From G025836975 sp040391135 (GTDB lineage Bacteria > Pseudomonadota > Gammaproteobacteria > Burkholderiales > Burkholderiaceae_B): DNA of 64,000 bases. The stretch covers positions 16,589 to 80,588 of the forward strand of contig JBEBYL010000012.1 of assembly GCA_040391135.1 (NCBI GenBank). Direction: 5' to 3'. The position numbers were made by a program, and so were the translations under genes. Numbering within the stretch: the stretch's first letter is position 1; every line of letters begins with the position of its first letter. The notes under the pieces are model-generated. The model worked only from the letters and a program-made list of their open reading frames with translations, made no database searches and was not told the DNA's origin. Of the stretch, positions 35,656 to 45,019 are shown one piece after another.

Positions 35656-36744
35656 TCAGGAGCAGGTTTCTTTCTGCGGCGGGACTGCGCTGGACAAGGA
35701 TGGATAGTCAATATAGCCTTTTGCGCCGGCCGTATAAAAGGTGCTGGGGTCCCAATCATTGAGCGAAGCGCCGGTTTTCAGGCGCGCAACCAGGTCCGGA
35801 TTGGCAATGAAAGCCTTGCCGAACGCCACCGCATCGGCCTGCCCTTTGGCGACCATGCTGTGCGCCGTGGCAATATCGTAGTTCTCATTGACGATGACCG
35901 GACCGCCGAATTGCCGCCGGATCTCCGCCGTCAGGCTGTCTTCGCCCAGGGATTCCCGCGTGAAGATGAAGGCGATGCCGCGCTGGCCCAATGCCCGTGC
36001 AACATAGGAAAAGAGCTCGCGCGGATCGGAGTCCGACATGGAATGCGCATCGCCGCGCGGTGAAAGATGCACCCCCACGCGACTACTGCCCCATACCCCC
36101 ACGCAGGCATCGACCACTTCCAGCAGCAGGCGCGCCCTGTTTCCAATGGAGCCGCCATACTCGTCATGCCGCTTGTTCACGCCATCCTGAAGGAATTGAT
36201 CGATCAGGTAGCCGTTCGCGGCATGCACTTCCACGCCATCGAAACCCGCCTCGCGGGCGTTCTGGGCGGCACGTGCGAAATCGTTCACGATGCCCGGGAT
36301 TTCCTCGATGTGCAAGGCGCGCGGCACCACATAGGGGCGCTTGGGACGCAACAGGCTGACGCTGCCCTGGCAAGCCACCGCGCTGGGCGCCACGGGAATT
36401 TCGCCGTTCAGGAACTCGGGGTCGGAAACGCGCCCCACATGCCATAGCTGCAGGAAGATTTTCCCGCCCTTGCCGTGCACGGCCTGAGTGATCTTCTTCC
36501 AGCCCTCCACCTGGGCGCTGCTCCAGATGCCGGGGGTGCTGGGATAGCCTACCCCCTGGGGGGATATCGAGGTGGCTTCCGACAAGATAAGGCCGGCGGT
36601 CGCCCGCTGGCAATAATAACTGCGCATCAAATCGTTGGGCACGCGTCCATCCGATGCGCGATTCCGGGTAAGCGGAGCCATTACAATACGGTTGTTTAAT
36701 GCCACAGCCCCCAATTGAACGGGGTCGAACAAGCTAGTCATCAT
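35656..36744 (-). CDS. nemA: Old yellow enzyme family alkene reductase, NemA-like
   Basis: 362 residues. FMN TIM barrel that reduces activated alkenes, quinones or nitro compounds with NAD(P)H. Landmarks: SLFDPVQLGAVALNNRIVMAPLTRNRA, LQLWHVGRVSDPEF, the substrate-binding His/Asn pair in GVEVHAANGYLIDQFLQDG, catalytic Tyr in RHDEYGGSIGNR, and phosphate-binding AFGKAFIANPDLVARL. Adjacent to but divergent from ktrA. No TetR/NemR gene is next to it. Confidence 0.9.
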   Translation of the reverse strand: MMTSLFDPVQLGAVALNNRIVMAPLTRNRASDGRVPNDLMRSYYCQRATAGLILSEATSISPQGVGYPSTPGIWSSAQVEGWKKITQAVHGKGGKIFLQLWHVGRVSDPEFLNGEIPVAPSAVACQGSVSLLRPKRPYVVPRALHIEEIPGIVNDFARAAQNAREAGFDGVEVHAANGYLIDQFLQDGVNKRHDEYGGSIGNRARLLLEVVDACVGVWGSSRVGVHLSPRGDAHSMSDSDPRELFSYVARALGQRGIAFIFTRESLGEDSLTAEIRRQFGGPVIVNENYDIATAHSMVAKGQADAVAFGKAFIANPDLVARLKTGASLNDWDPSTFYTAGAKGYIDYPSLSSAVPPQKETCS

Positions 36745-36913
36745 TAATACTGCTACTCAAATCAAGGTTAACCCTAGTCAGTGTGCCTGAAAATGACAGA
36801 AGCTGCACAGGCAGGCATATGTCCATTAGGGTTTTTACCAGAATTTGCGCCATCCCCGCAATCCACTATCGTAGAGCGGGCAGATCGCCGCAATATAAAA
36901 AGCAAGGAAGCAC

Positions 36914-37567
36914 ATGGGACAATTCGCCGTCATCGGCTTGGGCCGTTTCGGTTCCGCATCGGCCCTGGAGCTCATGAAAATGGGCCATTCGGTGCTGGGC
37001 GTCGACACCGACGGTAAAGTCATCGATAAGTATGCCGATCAACTTACGCATGCGGTCATCGCCGATGTCACCGACCGCGCGGCCCTGGAAGAGCTAGGCC
37101 TGGACAACTACGACGTGGTGCTGGTCGCCATAGGCGAAGGCATACAGGCCAGCCTGCTTTGCGTCGTCCACCTGAAAACCCTGGGAATACCGACCATCTG
37201 GGTCAAGGCCACTTCGCATGCCCAGCACCTGATCCTGAGCAAGCTGGGGGTGGATCGCATCGTGCACCCCGAAGAAGAAATGGGTATACGGGTGGCCCAG
37301 GCGCTTAGCTATCCCATGGTCAACGACTATATCTCCATGGGCAATGGCGAATTCGTCGTGGAAATCGATGTCAGCGACCACCTCGAAGGCATCCCGCTAA
37401 GCCAGGTATTGCAAGGTGTGCCCGACACCATCCATGTGCTGCTGGTCAAGCGCAAGATCCAGATCTTCGTCCATCCTTCGGACGACTTCACGCTGGAGGC
37501 CAAAGATACTTTGGTATTGCTGGGGCAGTTGAATACCCTGAAGGCCATTGCGCCCAAGCTTGCCTGA
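36914..37567 (+). CDS. ktrA: KtrA-like potassium-uptake regulatory subunit (RCK domain)
   Basis: 217 residues: one RCK_N Rossmann domain (MGQFAVIGLGRFGSASALELMKMGHSVLGVDTD) and one RCK_C domain (NGEFVVEIDVSDHLEGIPLSQ to DDFTLEAKDTLVLLG). A single RCK unit fits KtrA rather than the double-length TrkA. It binds nucleotides on the cytoplasmic face and gates the membrane subunit encoded 3 bp downstream. AAGGAAG precedes the ATG. Confidence 0.88.
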   Translation: MGQFAVIGLGRFGSASALELMKMGHSVLGVDTDGKVIDKYADQLTHAVIADVTDRAALEELGLDNYDVVLVAIGEGIQASLLCVVHLKTLGIPTIWVKATSHAQHLILSKLGVDRIVHPEEEMGIRVAQALSYPMVNDYISMGNGEFVVEIDVSDHLEGIPLSQVLQGVPDTIHVLLVKRKIQIFVHPSDDFTLEAKDTLVLLGQLNTLKAIAPKLA

Positions 37568-37570
37568 GCC

Positions 37571-38938
37571 ATGCGCAACTGGCTGCCGCTTTATACCTAC
37601 CAATCGTACCAGCGGATACGGCGCACCGGGCTGCTGCGTGCCAGCCCGCCCATCGTGCTGGCGGCGGGATTCCTGGCGCTTATCGTCCTGGGCACCGTCC
37701 TGCTTGCCCTGCCCATCGCGGGCCGCGAACCCATCAGCCTGTTCACGGCCTTCTTCATGGCGACCTCGGCGGTTACCGTCACCGGCCTGACCGCCATCGA
37801 TCCCGCCGTTTCGCTCAGCCTTTTCGGCCAGATCGTGCTGATTTGCCTGGTGCAGCTGGGGGGATTGGGGTTCGTCACTTTCGCCGTGGTCGCCGCCATT
37901 ACCCTGGGCAAGAAAATGAGCCTGAAGCATCAGGCGCTTGCGCTGGAAGCCTTCAACCAGACCAGCGTGTCCAAGATCCGCCGCACCGCGTTTTCCGTCT
38001 TCAAGATATCGCTGGGCATAGAAGCCATTGCGGCGATCATCCTGGCCCTATGGTGGTGGCGCGACTACCCCTTGGCCACCGCGGCATACCGGGCTGTGTT
38101 CCATGCCATCGCCGCCTTCAACAATGCCGGATTCTCGCTGTTCCCGTCCAGCCTGGCGCTGTTCGCGGAAGACACCGTCGTCATCCTGACGATCAGTTTT
38201 TCCATCATCCTGGGCGGCATCGGCTTCTCGGTGCTGAGCGATGTCGGACACAAGAAGCGTTGGGCCACCCTGCTGCCCTACACCAAGGCCATACTGCTGG
38301 GTACGCTGGCCCTGAACCTGGTCGGCTTCGTTGCCATCTGGGCGCTGGAATTCAACAATCCCGATACCTTGGGAAGCCTATCGATCCATGGGCAGGCACT
38401 GGCCGCCTGGATGCAGAGCGTAACCAGCCGCACCGCCGGCTTCACCAGCATCGACATCACCCAGCTGCACGACAGCTCCACCCTGGTGATCATCCTGCTC
38501 ATGTTCATCGGCGGTGGTTCGCTGAGCACCGCCAGCGGTATCAAGATAGGGACCTTCATCGTCCTGCTTGCCGCCGTCTATTCCTATATTTTCCATCGCA
38601 AGGAAGTCGTGCTGATAAAGCGTTCGATATCGCCCGATACAGTCCAGAAAGCGCTGGCCCTGGTCCTGGTCACCTGCGCGCTCATCTTCACGGGCGTCCT
38701 GTTCCTGACGATATTCGAGAAAGCGCCGTTCATCAGCATTCTGTTCGAGGTGGTCTCGGCGGTCAGCACCACCGGGCTTAGCCGAGACCTGACCCACCAC
38801 CTTTCCGCACCCAGCCAGTTCCTGCTTGCCCTGCTGATGTTCGCCGGCCGGCTCGGCCCATTGACCCTGGTATACAGCCTGGCCACGCAAAAACGCAGCC
38901 GCGTGCGTTATCCGGAAACCGAGTTCCAGGTAGGTTGA
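37571..38938 (+). CDS. ktrB: KtrB/TrkH-like potassium transporter membrane subunit
   Basis: 455 residues, four M1-P-M2 repeats. Selectivity-filter regions: ATSAVTVTGLTAID, FHAIAAFNNAGFSL, QSVTSRTAGFTSID and FEVVSAVSTTGLSRD, with the conserved Gly in each. Length and the RCK partner favour KtrB. It imports potassium coupled to sodium or protons. Stop lies about 100 bp before tRNA-Pro; a hairpin CGCTGATC/GATCAGCG (38964-38990) lies between them. Confidence 0.9.
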   Translation: MRNWLPLYTYQSYQRIRRTGLLRASPPIVLAAGFLALIVLGTVLLALPIAGREPISLFTAFFMATSAVTVTGLTAIDPAVSLSLFGQIVLICLVQLGGLGFVTFAVVAAITLGKKMSLKHQALALEAFNQTSVSKIRRTAFSVFKISLGIEAIAAIILALWWWRDYPLATAAYRAVFHAIAAFNNAGFSLFPSSLALFAEDTVVILTISFSIILGGIGFSVLSDVGHKKRWATLLPYTKAILLGTLALNLVGFVAIWALEFNNPDTLGSLSIHGQALAAWMQSVTSRTAGFTSIDITQLHDSSTLVIILLMFIGGGSLSTASGIKIGTFIVLLAAVYSYIFHRKEVVLIKRSISPDTVQKALALVLVTCALIFTGVLFLTIFEKAPFISILFEVVSAVSTTGLSRDLTHHLSAPSQFLLALLMFAGRLGPLTLVYSLATQKRSRVRYPETEFQVG

Positions 38939-39033
38939 AAAACTATGCTAGAATCCTGTTCTTCGCTGATCTTGGTTTGGTCGATCAGCGAGACGACTAA
39001 AGGCAAAGCTGATCAAAGGCTTTCGCCGATAGT

Positions 39034-39112
<79 letters not shown>

Positions 39113-39119
39113 ACAAAAT

Positions 39120-39152
39120 CAAGGGCTTGCAGAAGAAATCTGCAAGCCCTTG
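39120..39152 (+). terminator. Hairpin terminator after tRNA-Pro
   Basis: CAAGGGCTTGCAG and CTGCAAGCCCTTG pair over 13 bp around a 7-nt loop, 8 nt after the tRNA. Only a short weak T tract follows; the stronger terminator at 39183-39230 backs it up. Confidence 0.7.
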
Positions 39153-39182
39153 TGCTTTACAAGAATAAACAAAAAGACCTAA

Positions 39183-39230
39183 GCAAAAAAAAGGCCGCCG
39201 CATCAAAACGATGCGGCGGCCTTTTTTTTT
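39183..39230. terminator. Bidirectional Rho-independent terminator
   Basis: GGCCGCCGCATC and GATGCGGCGGCC pair perfectly, flanked by an A-run on the left and a run of ten T on the right. It therefore terminates rightward tRNA transcripts and leftward transcripts of the Bug protein gene, whose stop is at 39237. Confidence 0.92.
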
Positions 39231-39236
39231 GCGCAA

Positions 39237-40232
39237 TCACTGCACCGAAATATTCGCGGCCTTGACCACGGTATCCCAGCGCTTGAGTTCCTGCTTGGTG
39301 AAATCACCCAGTTCGGCCGGCCCCATGTATTGAGCTTCGGCACCCAGGGATTCCGCCTTCTTGCGGAACTCCGGAGTCTTCATGATGGCCTCGATTTCCT
39401 TGGTCAGCTTATTGACGACTTCGGGAGGCGTTCCGGCCGGCGCGTACATGGCAAACCATGAGGACACGAGCAGATCGGGAAAGCCGGCTTCAGCGGCAGT
39501 AGGCACATCGGGCAGACTGGGCAAACGGCTCTTGCCGGTCACCGCCAGCGGCCTGAGCTTGCCGGCGGCAATTTGGGGCAGTAGCGGCGGAGGCGTGGTC
39601 ATGGTCATATCCACGGACCCGCCCAACAAATCCTTCATTGCCGGCCCGGTACCGTTATAGGGGATGTGCGTAAACTTGGTCCCTGCCATTTGGTTGAGCA
39701 GTTCAGTGGACACCTGCTGCAGCGAACCCACACCCGACGATGCATAGTTCAGCTTGCCGGGCTCCTTCTTGTCGGCCGCGACCAGCTCCTTGAGCGTCTT
39801 GTAGGGCAAATCGGAGCGCACGACCAGGACTTGCGGCGCCGACAGCACATTGGCCACCGGAGCAAAATCCTTGATGGGATCCCAGCTTAGATTGGGCGTA
39901 ATCAGGGGCGTGATGACCTGGTAGCCCGAATACTGCAAAAGCAGCGTGTAGCCGTCGGCTTCCGAACGGGTAACGAGTTGCGCCGCGATGGTCCCCGCCC
40001 CGCCCGGCTTGTTGTCGACCACCACGCTCTGGCCCAATGCACGGCCCAGCGGCTCGGCGATCATGCGGGCGGTGATGTCGGTGGTGCCGCCGGGCGCCGC
40101 CGACACGATCAATTTGATGGGCCGATTGGGGTAGCTCTCGGCTTGTGCCGAGGCGGGGGCCGCATTCATGGACAAGCCCACAGCACAAGCCAATGCGGCC
40201 AGGGGGTAGTTGGATTTTATTTTGGATAGCAT
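39237..40232 (-). CDS. Bug-family tripartite tricarboxylate transporter substrate-binding protein
   Basis: 331 residues from the ATG at 40232 (AGGAG upstream). Signal peptide YPLAALACAVGLSMNAAPASAQA. Mature start YPNRPIKLIVSAAPGGTTDITARMIAEPLGRALGQSVVVDNKPGGAGTIAAQLV is the Bug signature, with DGYTLLLQYSGYQVITPLI and FTHIPYNGTGPAMKDLLGGSVDM later. It is a periplasmic organic-anion binder with no permease genes nearby. It lies downstream of a CoA-transferase, HMG-CoA-lyase-like and LysR gene set, so its ligand may be a branched or dicarboxylic acid. Confidence 0.92.
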   Translation of the reverse strand: MLSKIKSNYPLAALACAVGLSMNAAPASAQAESYPNRPIKLIVSAAPGGTTDITARMIAEPLGRALGQSVVVDNKPGGAGTIAAQLVTRSEADGYTLLLQYSGYQVITPLITPNLSWDPIKDFAPVANVLSAPQVLVVRSDLPYKTLKELVAADKKEPGKLNYASSGVGSLQQVSTELLNQMAGTKFTHIPYNGTGPAMKDLLGGSVDMTMTTPPPLLPQIAAGKLRPLAVTGKSRLPSLPDVPTAAEAGFPDLLVSSWFAMYAPAGTPPEVVNKLTKEIEAIMKTPEFRKKAESLGAEAQYMGPAELGDFTKQELKRWDTVVKAANISVQ

Positions 40233-40434
40233 TATGGTCTCCTGGAATTGAGTAAAACACGGCGGCTGGCGCCAGCTGTTGGTATGGATGTAGCCGGCCT
40301 TTAAGGCAACCGCCCTTGCAGCGCCAAACTGGCTGTGCGCGACGCATCGAGTATGCCATTGCAGCCCTGGACGGGCCTTCCTTATTGCGACAAGCGGGTT
40401 ATCGCGAAACACGAAAGCCCTTGCAAGGCAAGCA

Positions 40435-41343
40435 TTACGCTTCAGGCGGCGTATGCTGCTGTACATGCGCCAGCAATAGCCTGGCAGCCGCCGTCAGCGC
40501 GTCGGGATCGCGCACGCCGATAAGGAGCTTGCGGCGCGCCCATTCGTCGGTCAGCGGAATCAGGCTCAGTTCCATGGCGCGCGCATGCGTCGCCGCCGCC
40601 AGGCGCGGCAAAATGCCGATGCACTGGGTGGCCACCGCCATTTTGCAGATGGAATCGAAGCCTCTTACCTGGATGCGCAGCTTAAGGGGTTTGCCCAGGC
40701 GTTCACTTTCCTCTTTCTGTCTCAATGCCAGCGAGGTCGCTTCGGAAAGCCCGATGTAATCGTAGGCCAGCGTATCGGAAAAACTGACCTGGCTGCGCGT
40801 AGCCAGCGGATGGTGGCGAGGCACCATCAAAACGAGCTCGTCGTCGCGATAAGGATATGTCGTCAGGCCTTCGCATGGCGTGCGGTCGGCGAAGATGCCC
40901 AGATCGGCCTGGTTATTGATGACCGCATTGACGATGCGCGTACTGTTTTCTTCTTTCAGGCCGATGCGTATGGCGGGATGCTTGTGCATGAAGACCGCAA
41001 GATCATCCGCAAGAAACTGCGTGATGGCCGACGTATTGGCACCCAGGCGCACATGACCCTTGACGCCAAAGGCATAGTCGGACAAGGCGCTGGCCATCTG
41101 GTCCATCTCGTGGATCACCCGCAAGGAATGATGCAGCAAGGCCTGGCCCGCTTCGGTCAGTTCGACACCGCCCGCGTGGCGATACAGCAGGGGCGTGCCC
41201 AGCGCCACCTCCAGATCCGAAATACGCTTGCTGGCGGCGCCCACGGCAAGGTGGGACTGCCGCGCGCCGGCCGATATGCTTCCTTGCCGAGCCACGGCAA
41301 TGAACAGCGAAAGGGTGACAAGGTCGAATCTGGCAAGGTTCAT
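40435..41343 (-). CDS. LysR-family regulator
   Basis: 302 residues. HTH: LVTLSLFIAVARQGSISAGARQSHLAVGAASKRISDLEVALGTPL. The effector domain has GHVRLGANTSAITQFLADDLAVFMHKHP, ADLGIFAD, and near the C terminus ERARRKLL-like EWARRKLLIGVRDPDALTAAARLLL. It is clearly related to the LysR at 43739-44668 on the other side of the cassette. Same strand as the HMG-CoA-lyase-like gene, about 30 bp away. Confidence 0.88.
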   Translation of the reverse strand: MNLARFDLVTLSLFIAVARQGSISAGARQSHLAVGAASKRISDLEVALGTPLLYRHAGGVELTEAGQALLHHSLRVIHEMDQMASALSDYAFGVKGHVRLGANTSAITQFLADDLAVFMHKHPAIRIGLKEENSTRIVNAVINNQADLGIFADRTPCEGLTTYPYRDDELVLMVPRHHPLATRSQVSFSDTLAYDYIGLSEATSLALRQKEESERLGKPLKLRIQVRGFDSICKMAVATQCIGILPRLAAATHARAMELSLIPLTDEWARRKLLIGVRDPDALTAAARLLLAHVQQHTPPEA

Positions 41344-41374
41344 GGTTACCGGGACGTGGAGGAGACCATGCGCA

Positions 41375-42304
41375 TCAAGCCGGCTGGACAGGCGCGGGAT
41401 GCAGAGTCAGGCGTGGGCCGGCCTTTAGAATCTGGCTGGGAACATCGTGGCCTATCAGGCCCGGGAGCGTGCCTGAAATGCCCAGGATGGCATCCAGATC
41501 GATACCCGTGTCGTATCCCATCAGCTCCAGCATGTGCACCAGGTCTTCAGTGCACACGTTGCCGCTTGCGCCAGGCGCATATGGGCACCCGCCCAAGCCG
41601 CCCAGGGAAGCATCGAAACGATCGCAACCCGCAGCGATGGCGGACAAGGTATTGGCCAGCGCCATGCCCCGGGTATTGTGGAAATGCATGGTCAGCTCCA
41701 GTTGCGGAAACCGTGTCCTGGCCTGCAGGGCTATTTCCTCGACCTGCGATGGGTAGGCCATGCCGGTGGTATCGCACAAGGTAATGCCGTCCACGCCCAA
41801 TTGCGCAAACCGGTCCATCAGTCCAAAGACCTCGGTGGCGGCAATATCGCCTTCCATGGGGCAGCCAAACACCGTGGAGAGCGAAACGTTGATGGCGGTG
41901 TCGGTGCCGCGCACGGCGCCAACCACATCCGCCAGCTGCGCATACGACTGCTCGCGCGTCATGCGCAGGTTGGCCCGGTTATGCGTCTCGCTGACCGACA
42001 TCACCAGATTGACCTCGTCCACATTGCAGGCCAGCGCCCTCTCCGCGCCTCGCGCATTGGGCACCAGCACGGTATAGATGACGCCCGGTTGGCGCCGGAT
42101 TTCGTGCATGACCATGTCCGCGTCCTTCAATGCCGGAATGGCCTTGGGAGAGGTGAAGGAAGTCGCTTCGATCTTGGCGTAGCCGCTGCCGGAAAGCCTA
42201 TTTATGAACTCGATCTTGTCATGAGTATCGATAAATTGCTTTTCGTTCTGAAAACCGTCGCGAGCTGCGACCTCTTGAATGTATAGCTTCTTTCCGCCGT
42301 TCAT
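41375..42304 (-). CDS. Hydroxymethylglutaryl-CoA lyase family enzyme
   Basis: 309 residues, HMGL-like TIM barrel. Landmarks: YIQEVAARDGFQNEKQFIDTHDKIEFINRLSGSGYAKIEATSF, MSVSETHNRANLRM, CDTTGMAYPSQVEEIALQAR, TMHFHNTRGMALANTLSAIAAGCDRFDASLGGLGGCPYAPGASGNVCTEDLVHMLELMG. The His pair and GGCPYAPGASGN Cys loop are the metal and catalytic sites. With the upstream CoA-transferase it likely cleaves a 3-hydroxy-3-methyl-acyl-CoA, such as citramalyl- or HMG-CoA; the exact substrate is inferred only. Confidence 0.88.
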   Translation of the reverse strand: MNGGKKLYIQEVAARDGFQNEKQFIDTHDKIEFINRLSGSGYAKIEATSFTSPKAIPALKDADMVMHEIRRQPGVIYTVLVPNARGAERALACNVDEVNLVMSVSETHNRANLRMTREQSYAQLADVVGAVRGTDTAINVSLSTVFGCPMEGDIAATEVFGLMDRFAQLGVDGITLCDTTGMAYPSQVEEIALQARTRFPQLELTMHFHNTRGMALANTLSAIAAGCDRFDASLGGLGGCPYAPGASGNVCTEDLVHMLELMGYDTGIDLDAILGISGTLPGLIGHDVPSQILKAGPRLTLHPAPVQPA

Positions 42305-42389
42305 TTTGAACCCTCGTTTCAGGGCCGGATAAATCCAGAACGAGATTTCTCATTCAACATTCGCCGGCCCTGAATAAACAATTAAATGA

Positions 42390-43580
42390 CTAAATGATTC
42401 CGCGTTGCCGCCATGCCTGGCGGGTGCCTTCATCGATGCCGATGCCGGACAGTATCTCGTCGGTATGCTGGCCCAGGGCTGGCGCGGCACTGCGCACTTC
42501 GCCGGGGGTTGCGCTGAGCTTGGGAACGATGCCCGGCAGTTTGATCCCGGTCCCGTCGGGCAGCACCGAATCCAGTATCATGCCGCGGGCCTGATAATGC
42601 GGATCCGAGGCAATGTCGGCCACATCGTAGATCCTGCCCGCCGGAATCTGCTTCGCATTGAGCCTGTCCAGCACCTCGTCCAGGCCATGCCGGGCCGTCC
42701 ACTGCGAGATGGCCTCGTCGATCATCTGCACCCGCCCTACCCGTCCGACATTGTTTTCCAGTGCGGGATCGTTGCCCAGGTCATCCCGGCCGATGACCGT
42801 CATCAGTCGTTTGAAGATGCTGTCGCCATTGCCTGCGATAAGCACATATTTGTTGTCCTTGCATCGGTAGGCATTGCTCGGCGCGATGCCGGGCAGGCTG
42901 CTTCCGGCAGCCTGCCGGACCTCGTTGAACACCGAGTATTCGGGCAACAGGCTTTCCATCATGTTGAAGACCGATTCGTACAGGGCGACGTCTATCATCT
43001 GGCCCTGGCCATTTTCCTGATCCCGTGCCCTCAAGGCCAACAACACGCCTATCACCCCGTGCAAGGCCGACAGCGAATCGCCTATCGACACGCCGACCCG
43101 GACTGGCGTGCGTCCGGGCTCGCCGCTTAGATGCCGCAGCCCTCCCATGGCCTCGCCGATCACGCCGAAGCCGGGCAAATCGCGGTACGGCCCGGTTTGT
43201 CCATAGCCGGACACCCTAAGCATGATCAGCCGGGGGTTGATCGATTTCAGGTCTTCCCAGCCCAGTCCCCACCCTTCCATGCAGCCCGGCTTGAAATTCT
43301 CGATCAGGACATCGACTTCCTTGACCAGCGTACGCACGACCTCTTGCGCCTCCGCCTGGCGCAAGTCCAGCGTTATCGATTTCTTGTTGCGCGATTGGAC
43401 CTGCCACCACACCGAGGTGCCGTCGTGTATCAGGCGCCACTTGCGTAAAGGATCGCCCTTGACCGGTGGCTCCACCTTGATGACTTCGGCGCCGAATTCG
43501 CCCAGCATCTTGGCTGCAAAAGGCCCGGCTATTAATTGCCCCAGTTCCAGAACGCGGATGCCCGTCAATGGTTTGCTCAT
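42390..43580 (-). CDS. CaiB/BaiF family (class III) CoA-transferase
   Basis: 396 residues. Family blocks: LTGIRVLELGQLIAGPFAAKMLGEFGAEVIKVEPPVKGDPLRKW, VWWQVQSRNKKSITLDLR, DVLIENFKPGCMEGWGLGW, RVSGYGQTGPYRDLPGFGVIGEAMGGL and a C-terminal KLPGIVPKLSATPGEVRSAAPALGQHTDEIL. The Asp in the catalytic position is expected in the QMIDVALYESVF region. It activates an acid by CoA exchange. First gene of a minus-strand group with the lyase, LysR and Bug protein genes. Confidence 0.92.
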   Translation of the reverse strand: MSKPLTGIRVLELGQLIAGPFAAKMLGEFGAEVIKVEPPVKGDPLRKWRLIHDGTSVWWQVQSRNKKSITLDLRQAEAQEVVRTLVKEVDVLIENFKPGCMEGWGLGWEDLKSINPRLIMLRVSGYGQTGPYRDLPGFGVIGEAMGGLRHLSGEPGRTPVRVGVSIGDSLSALHGVIGVLLALRARDQENGQGQMIDVALYESVFNMMESLLPEYSVFNEVRQAAGSSLPGIAPSNAYRCKDNKYVLIAGNGDSIFKRLMTVIGRDDLGNDPALENNVGRVGRVQMIDEAISQWTARHGLDEVLDRLNAKQIPAGRIYDVADIASDPHYQARGMILDSVLPDGTGIKLPGIVPKLSATPGEVRSAAPALGQHTDEILSGIGIDEGTRQAWRQRGII

Positions 43581-43738
43581 GATTTCCTCGTGAAATAGCT
43601 CTACTCTGCTGTCGCAGGCAGTCTATCAAGCAATCCTCCCGCGCCGAAGAATTGCTTAGCGATGCCGCCATCGCGAAATGCGATGGCCAAGCACCGAAAG
43701 GCTATACTGGACATCACCCAACGCCCACCGTGACCGCC

Positions 43739-44668
43739 ATGCATCTGGACCCCGTTTCACTGAAGCTGTTCATCAGCGTCCTCGAACAGGGCACCATCGC
43801 GCGCGCGGCCGAACGCGAGCATATCGCCGCGGCGGCGGTCAGCAAGAGAATCAGCGAGCTGGAAGCCCAATTGAAAACCCGCCTGCTGGTCAGGACCAAC
43901 AAGGGGATAAGGCCCACGCCGGCGGGCATTGCCTTGTCGGCCATGGCCAGGCGCGTCCTGCGCGAATTGGACGAAATTTCACTGCGCATGAAAGATTACT
44001 CGGACGGTGCCCGCGGCCTGGTCAGGGTTTCCGCCAACATTTCAGCCATTACGCAATTCCTGCCGCAGGACATCAAGTCATTCACGGGCGCCTACCCGAA
44101 CATCCATGTCGATCTCGAAGAGCAGGTAACCCCCGCCATCATCAAATCGATAACGGAGAACGTTGCCGATATCGGAATTTTCTCGGACACCGCCCTGGAC
44201 CAGGACATCGAGACCTTTCCCTATAAAGAAGATACGCTGGCGCTTATTGTCCCGGCCGGGCATCCGCTGGCGGCCAAGGCCGATTTCCGCTTCGTGGACG
44301 CCCTGGACTATGAGTTTATCGGCCTGCATACCGGCAGCGCCATCAACCGTATCGTGTCCAGGGCCGCCGATGAGCTCAAGCGCACGATAAAGCTGAAGGT
44401 GCAGGTCACGGGCTTCGACGCCTTGTGCTTCATGGTTAACTCGGAACTGGGAATAGGCGTTCTGCCGCTGGCCATCGCCAAACGTTATTCCAAAATGTTC
44501 GGCATGCGCATTCTCCCTCTCAAGGAATCCTGGGCGCGCAGAAGGATACTGATAGGCGTGCGTTCGTTCGAATCCCTGCCGGCCGCCGCCCGGCTATTCG
44601 TCGAACATTTGAGTCCTATGCGCGCTAAAGCGCCGAACCCGGGCAAAACATCCCTCAACGCTCAGTAA
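43739..44668 (+). CDS. LysR-family regulator, divergent from the CoA-transferase
   Basis: 309 residues from the ATG at 43739; a GTG 9 bp upstream is possible. HTH: SLKLFISVLEQGTIARAAEREHIAAAAVSKRISELEAQLKTRLL. The effector domain has GLVRVSANISAITQFLPQDIKSF, ADIGIFSD, VQVTGFDALCFMV and ESWARRRILIGVRSFESLPAAARLF. It is a paralogue of the LysR at 40435-41343 (SAITQFL, GFD..C.M, WARR.LIGVR shared). Divergent orientation suggests control of the CoA-transferase operon. Confidence 0.88.
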   Translation: MHLDPVSLKLFISVLEQGTIARAAEREHIAAAAVSKRISELEAQLKTRLLVRTNKGIRPTPAGIALSAMARRVLRELDEISLRMKDYSDGARGLVRVSANISAITQFLPQDIKSFTGAYPNIHVDLEEQVTPAIIKSITENVADIGIFSDTALDQDIETFPYKEDTLALIVPAGHPLAAKADFRFVDALDYEFIGLHTGSAINRIVSRAADELKRTIKLKVQVTGFDALCFMVNSELGIGVLPLAIAKRYSKMFGMRILPLKESWARRRILIGVRSFESLPAAARLFVEHLSPMRAKAPNPGKTSLNAQ

Positions 44669-45019
44669 CTCCACTGCAATGAAGGCCTGAGGCCCGGCGA
44701 TTCATGGCCTGGCTTCACTGCTTTATTCAGCGACTCGACCAAACGGCTTACCACGCCCGTCTGCCTGCGGCGTAAGCCGTATGCCGCATTTTGCTGGCCC
44801 GCGTTCCTCTCTATGATCCCTTCCATCAAGTCTGTATCTAGACATTAAAAATCGTAGCAAGCATGAGATAACGCTGCGCAGGTTCAGGCCTCTAGCGCGG
44901 GTACCGGCTCAGGCTGTTGTCGATACAAGAAGCCCGGATGCGCATAGAAGAGGGAGCCACGCCATGCACCTGTCCAGCAAAACGACGGACGTCGTCTGTT
45001 TCTCGCCAAACGGACGATC
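44669..45019. promoter_or_regulatory. Intergenic control region before pgaABCD, containing conserved block A
   Basis: 351 bp without a gene. At 44780-44860 it carries a block that reappears upstream of csgE at 51407-51485: TATGCCGCAT, then TCTCTAT 28 nt on, then a 31-nt stretch (44830-44860) with 23 of 31 positions identical to the csgE copy, including AGTC-GT-TCTA-AC-TTA. This leaves about 160 nt to the pgaA start. I see nothing coding in it. Confidence 0.6.

Noticed and set aside
38964..38990. Hairpin CGCTGATC/GATCAGCG as terminator of ktrAB
   Set aside because: No T-run follows and the loop is long; noted only as a possible structure upstream of the tRNA.
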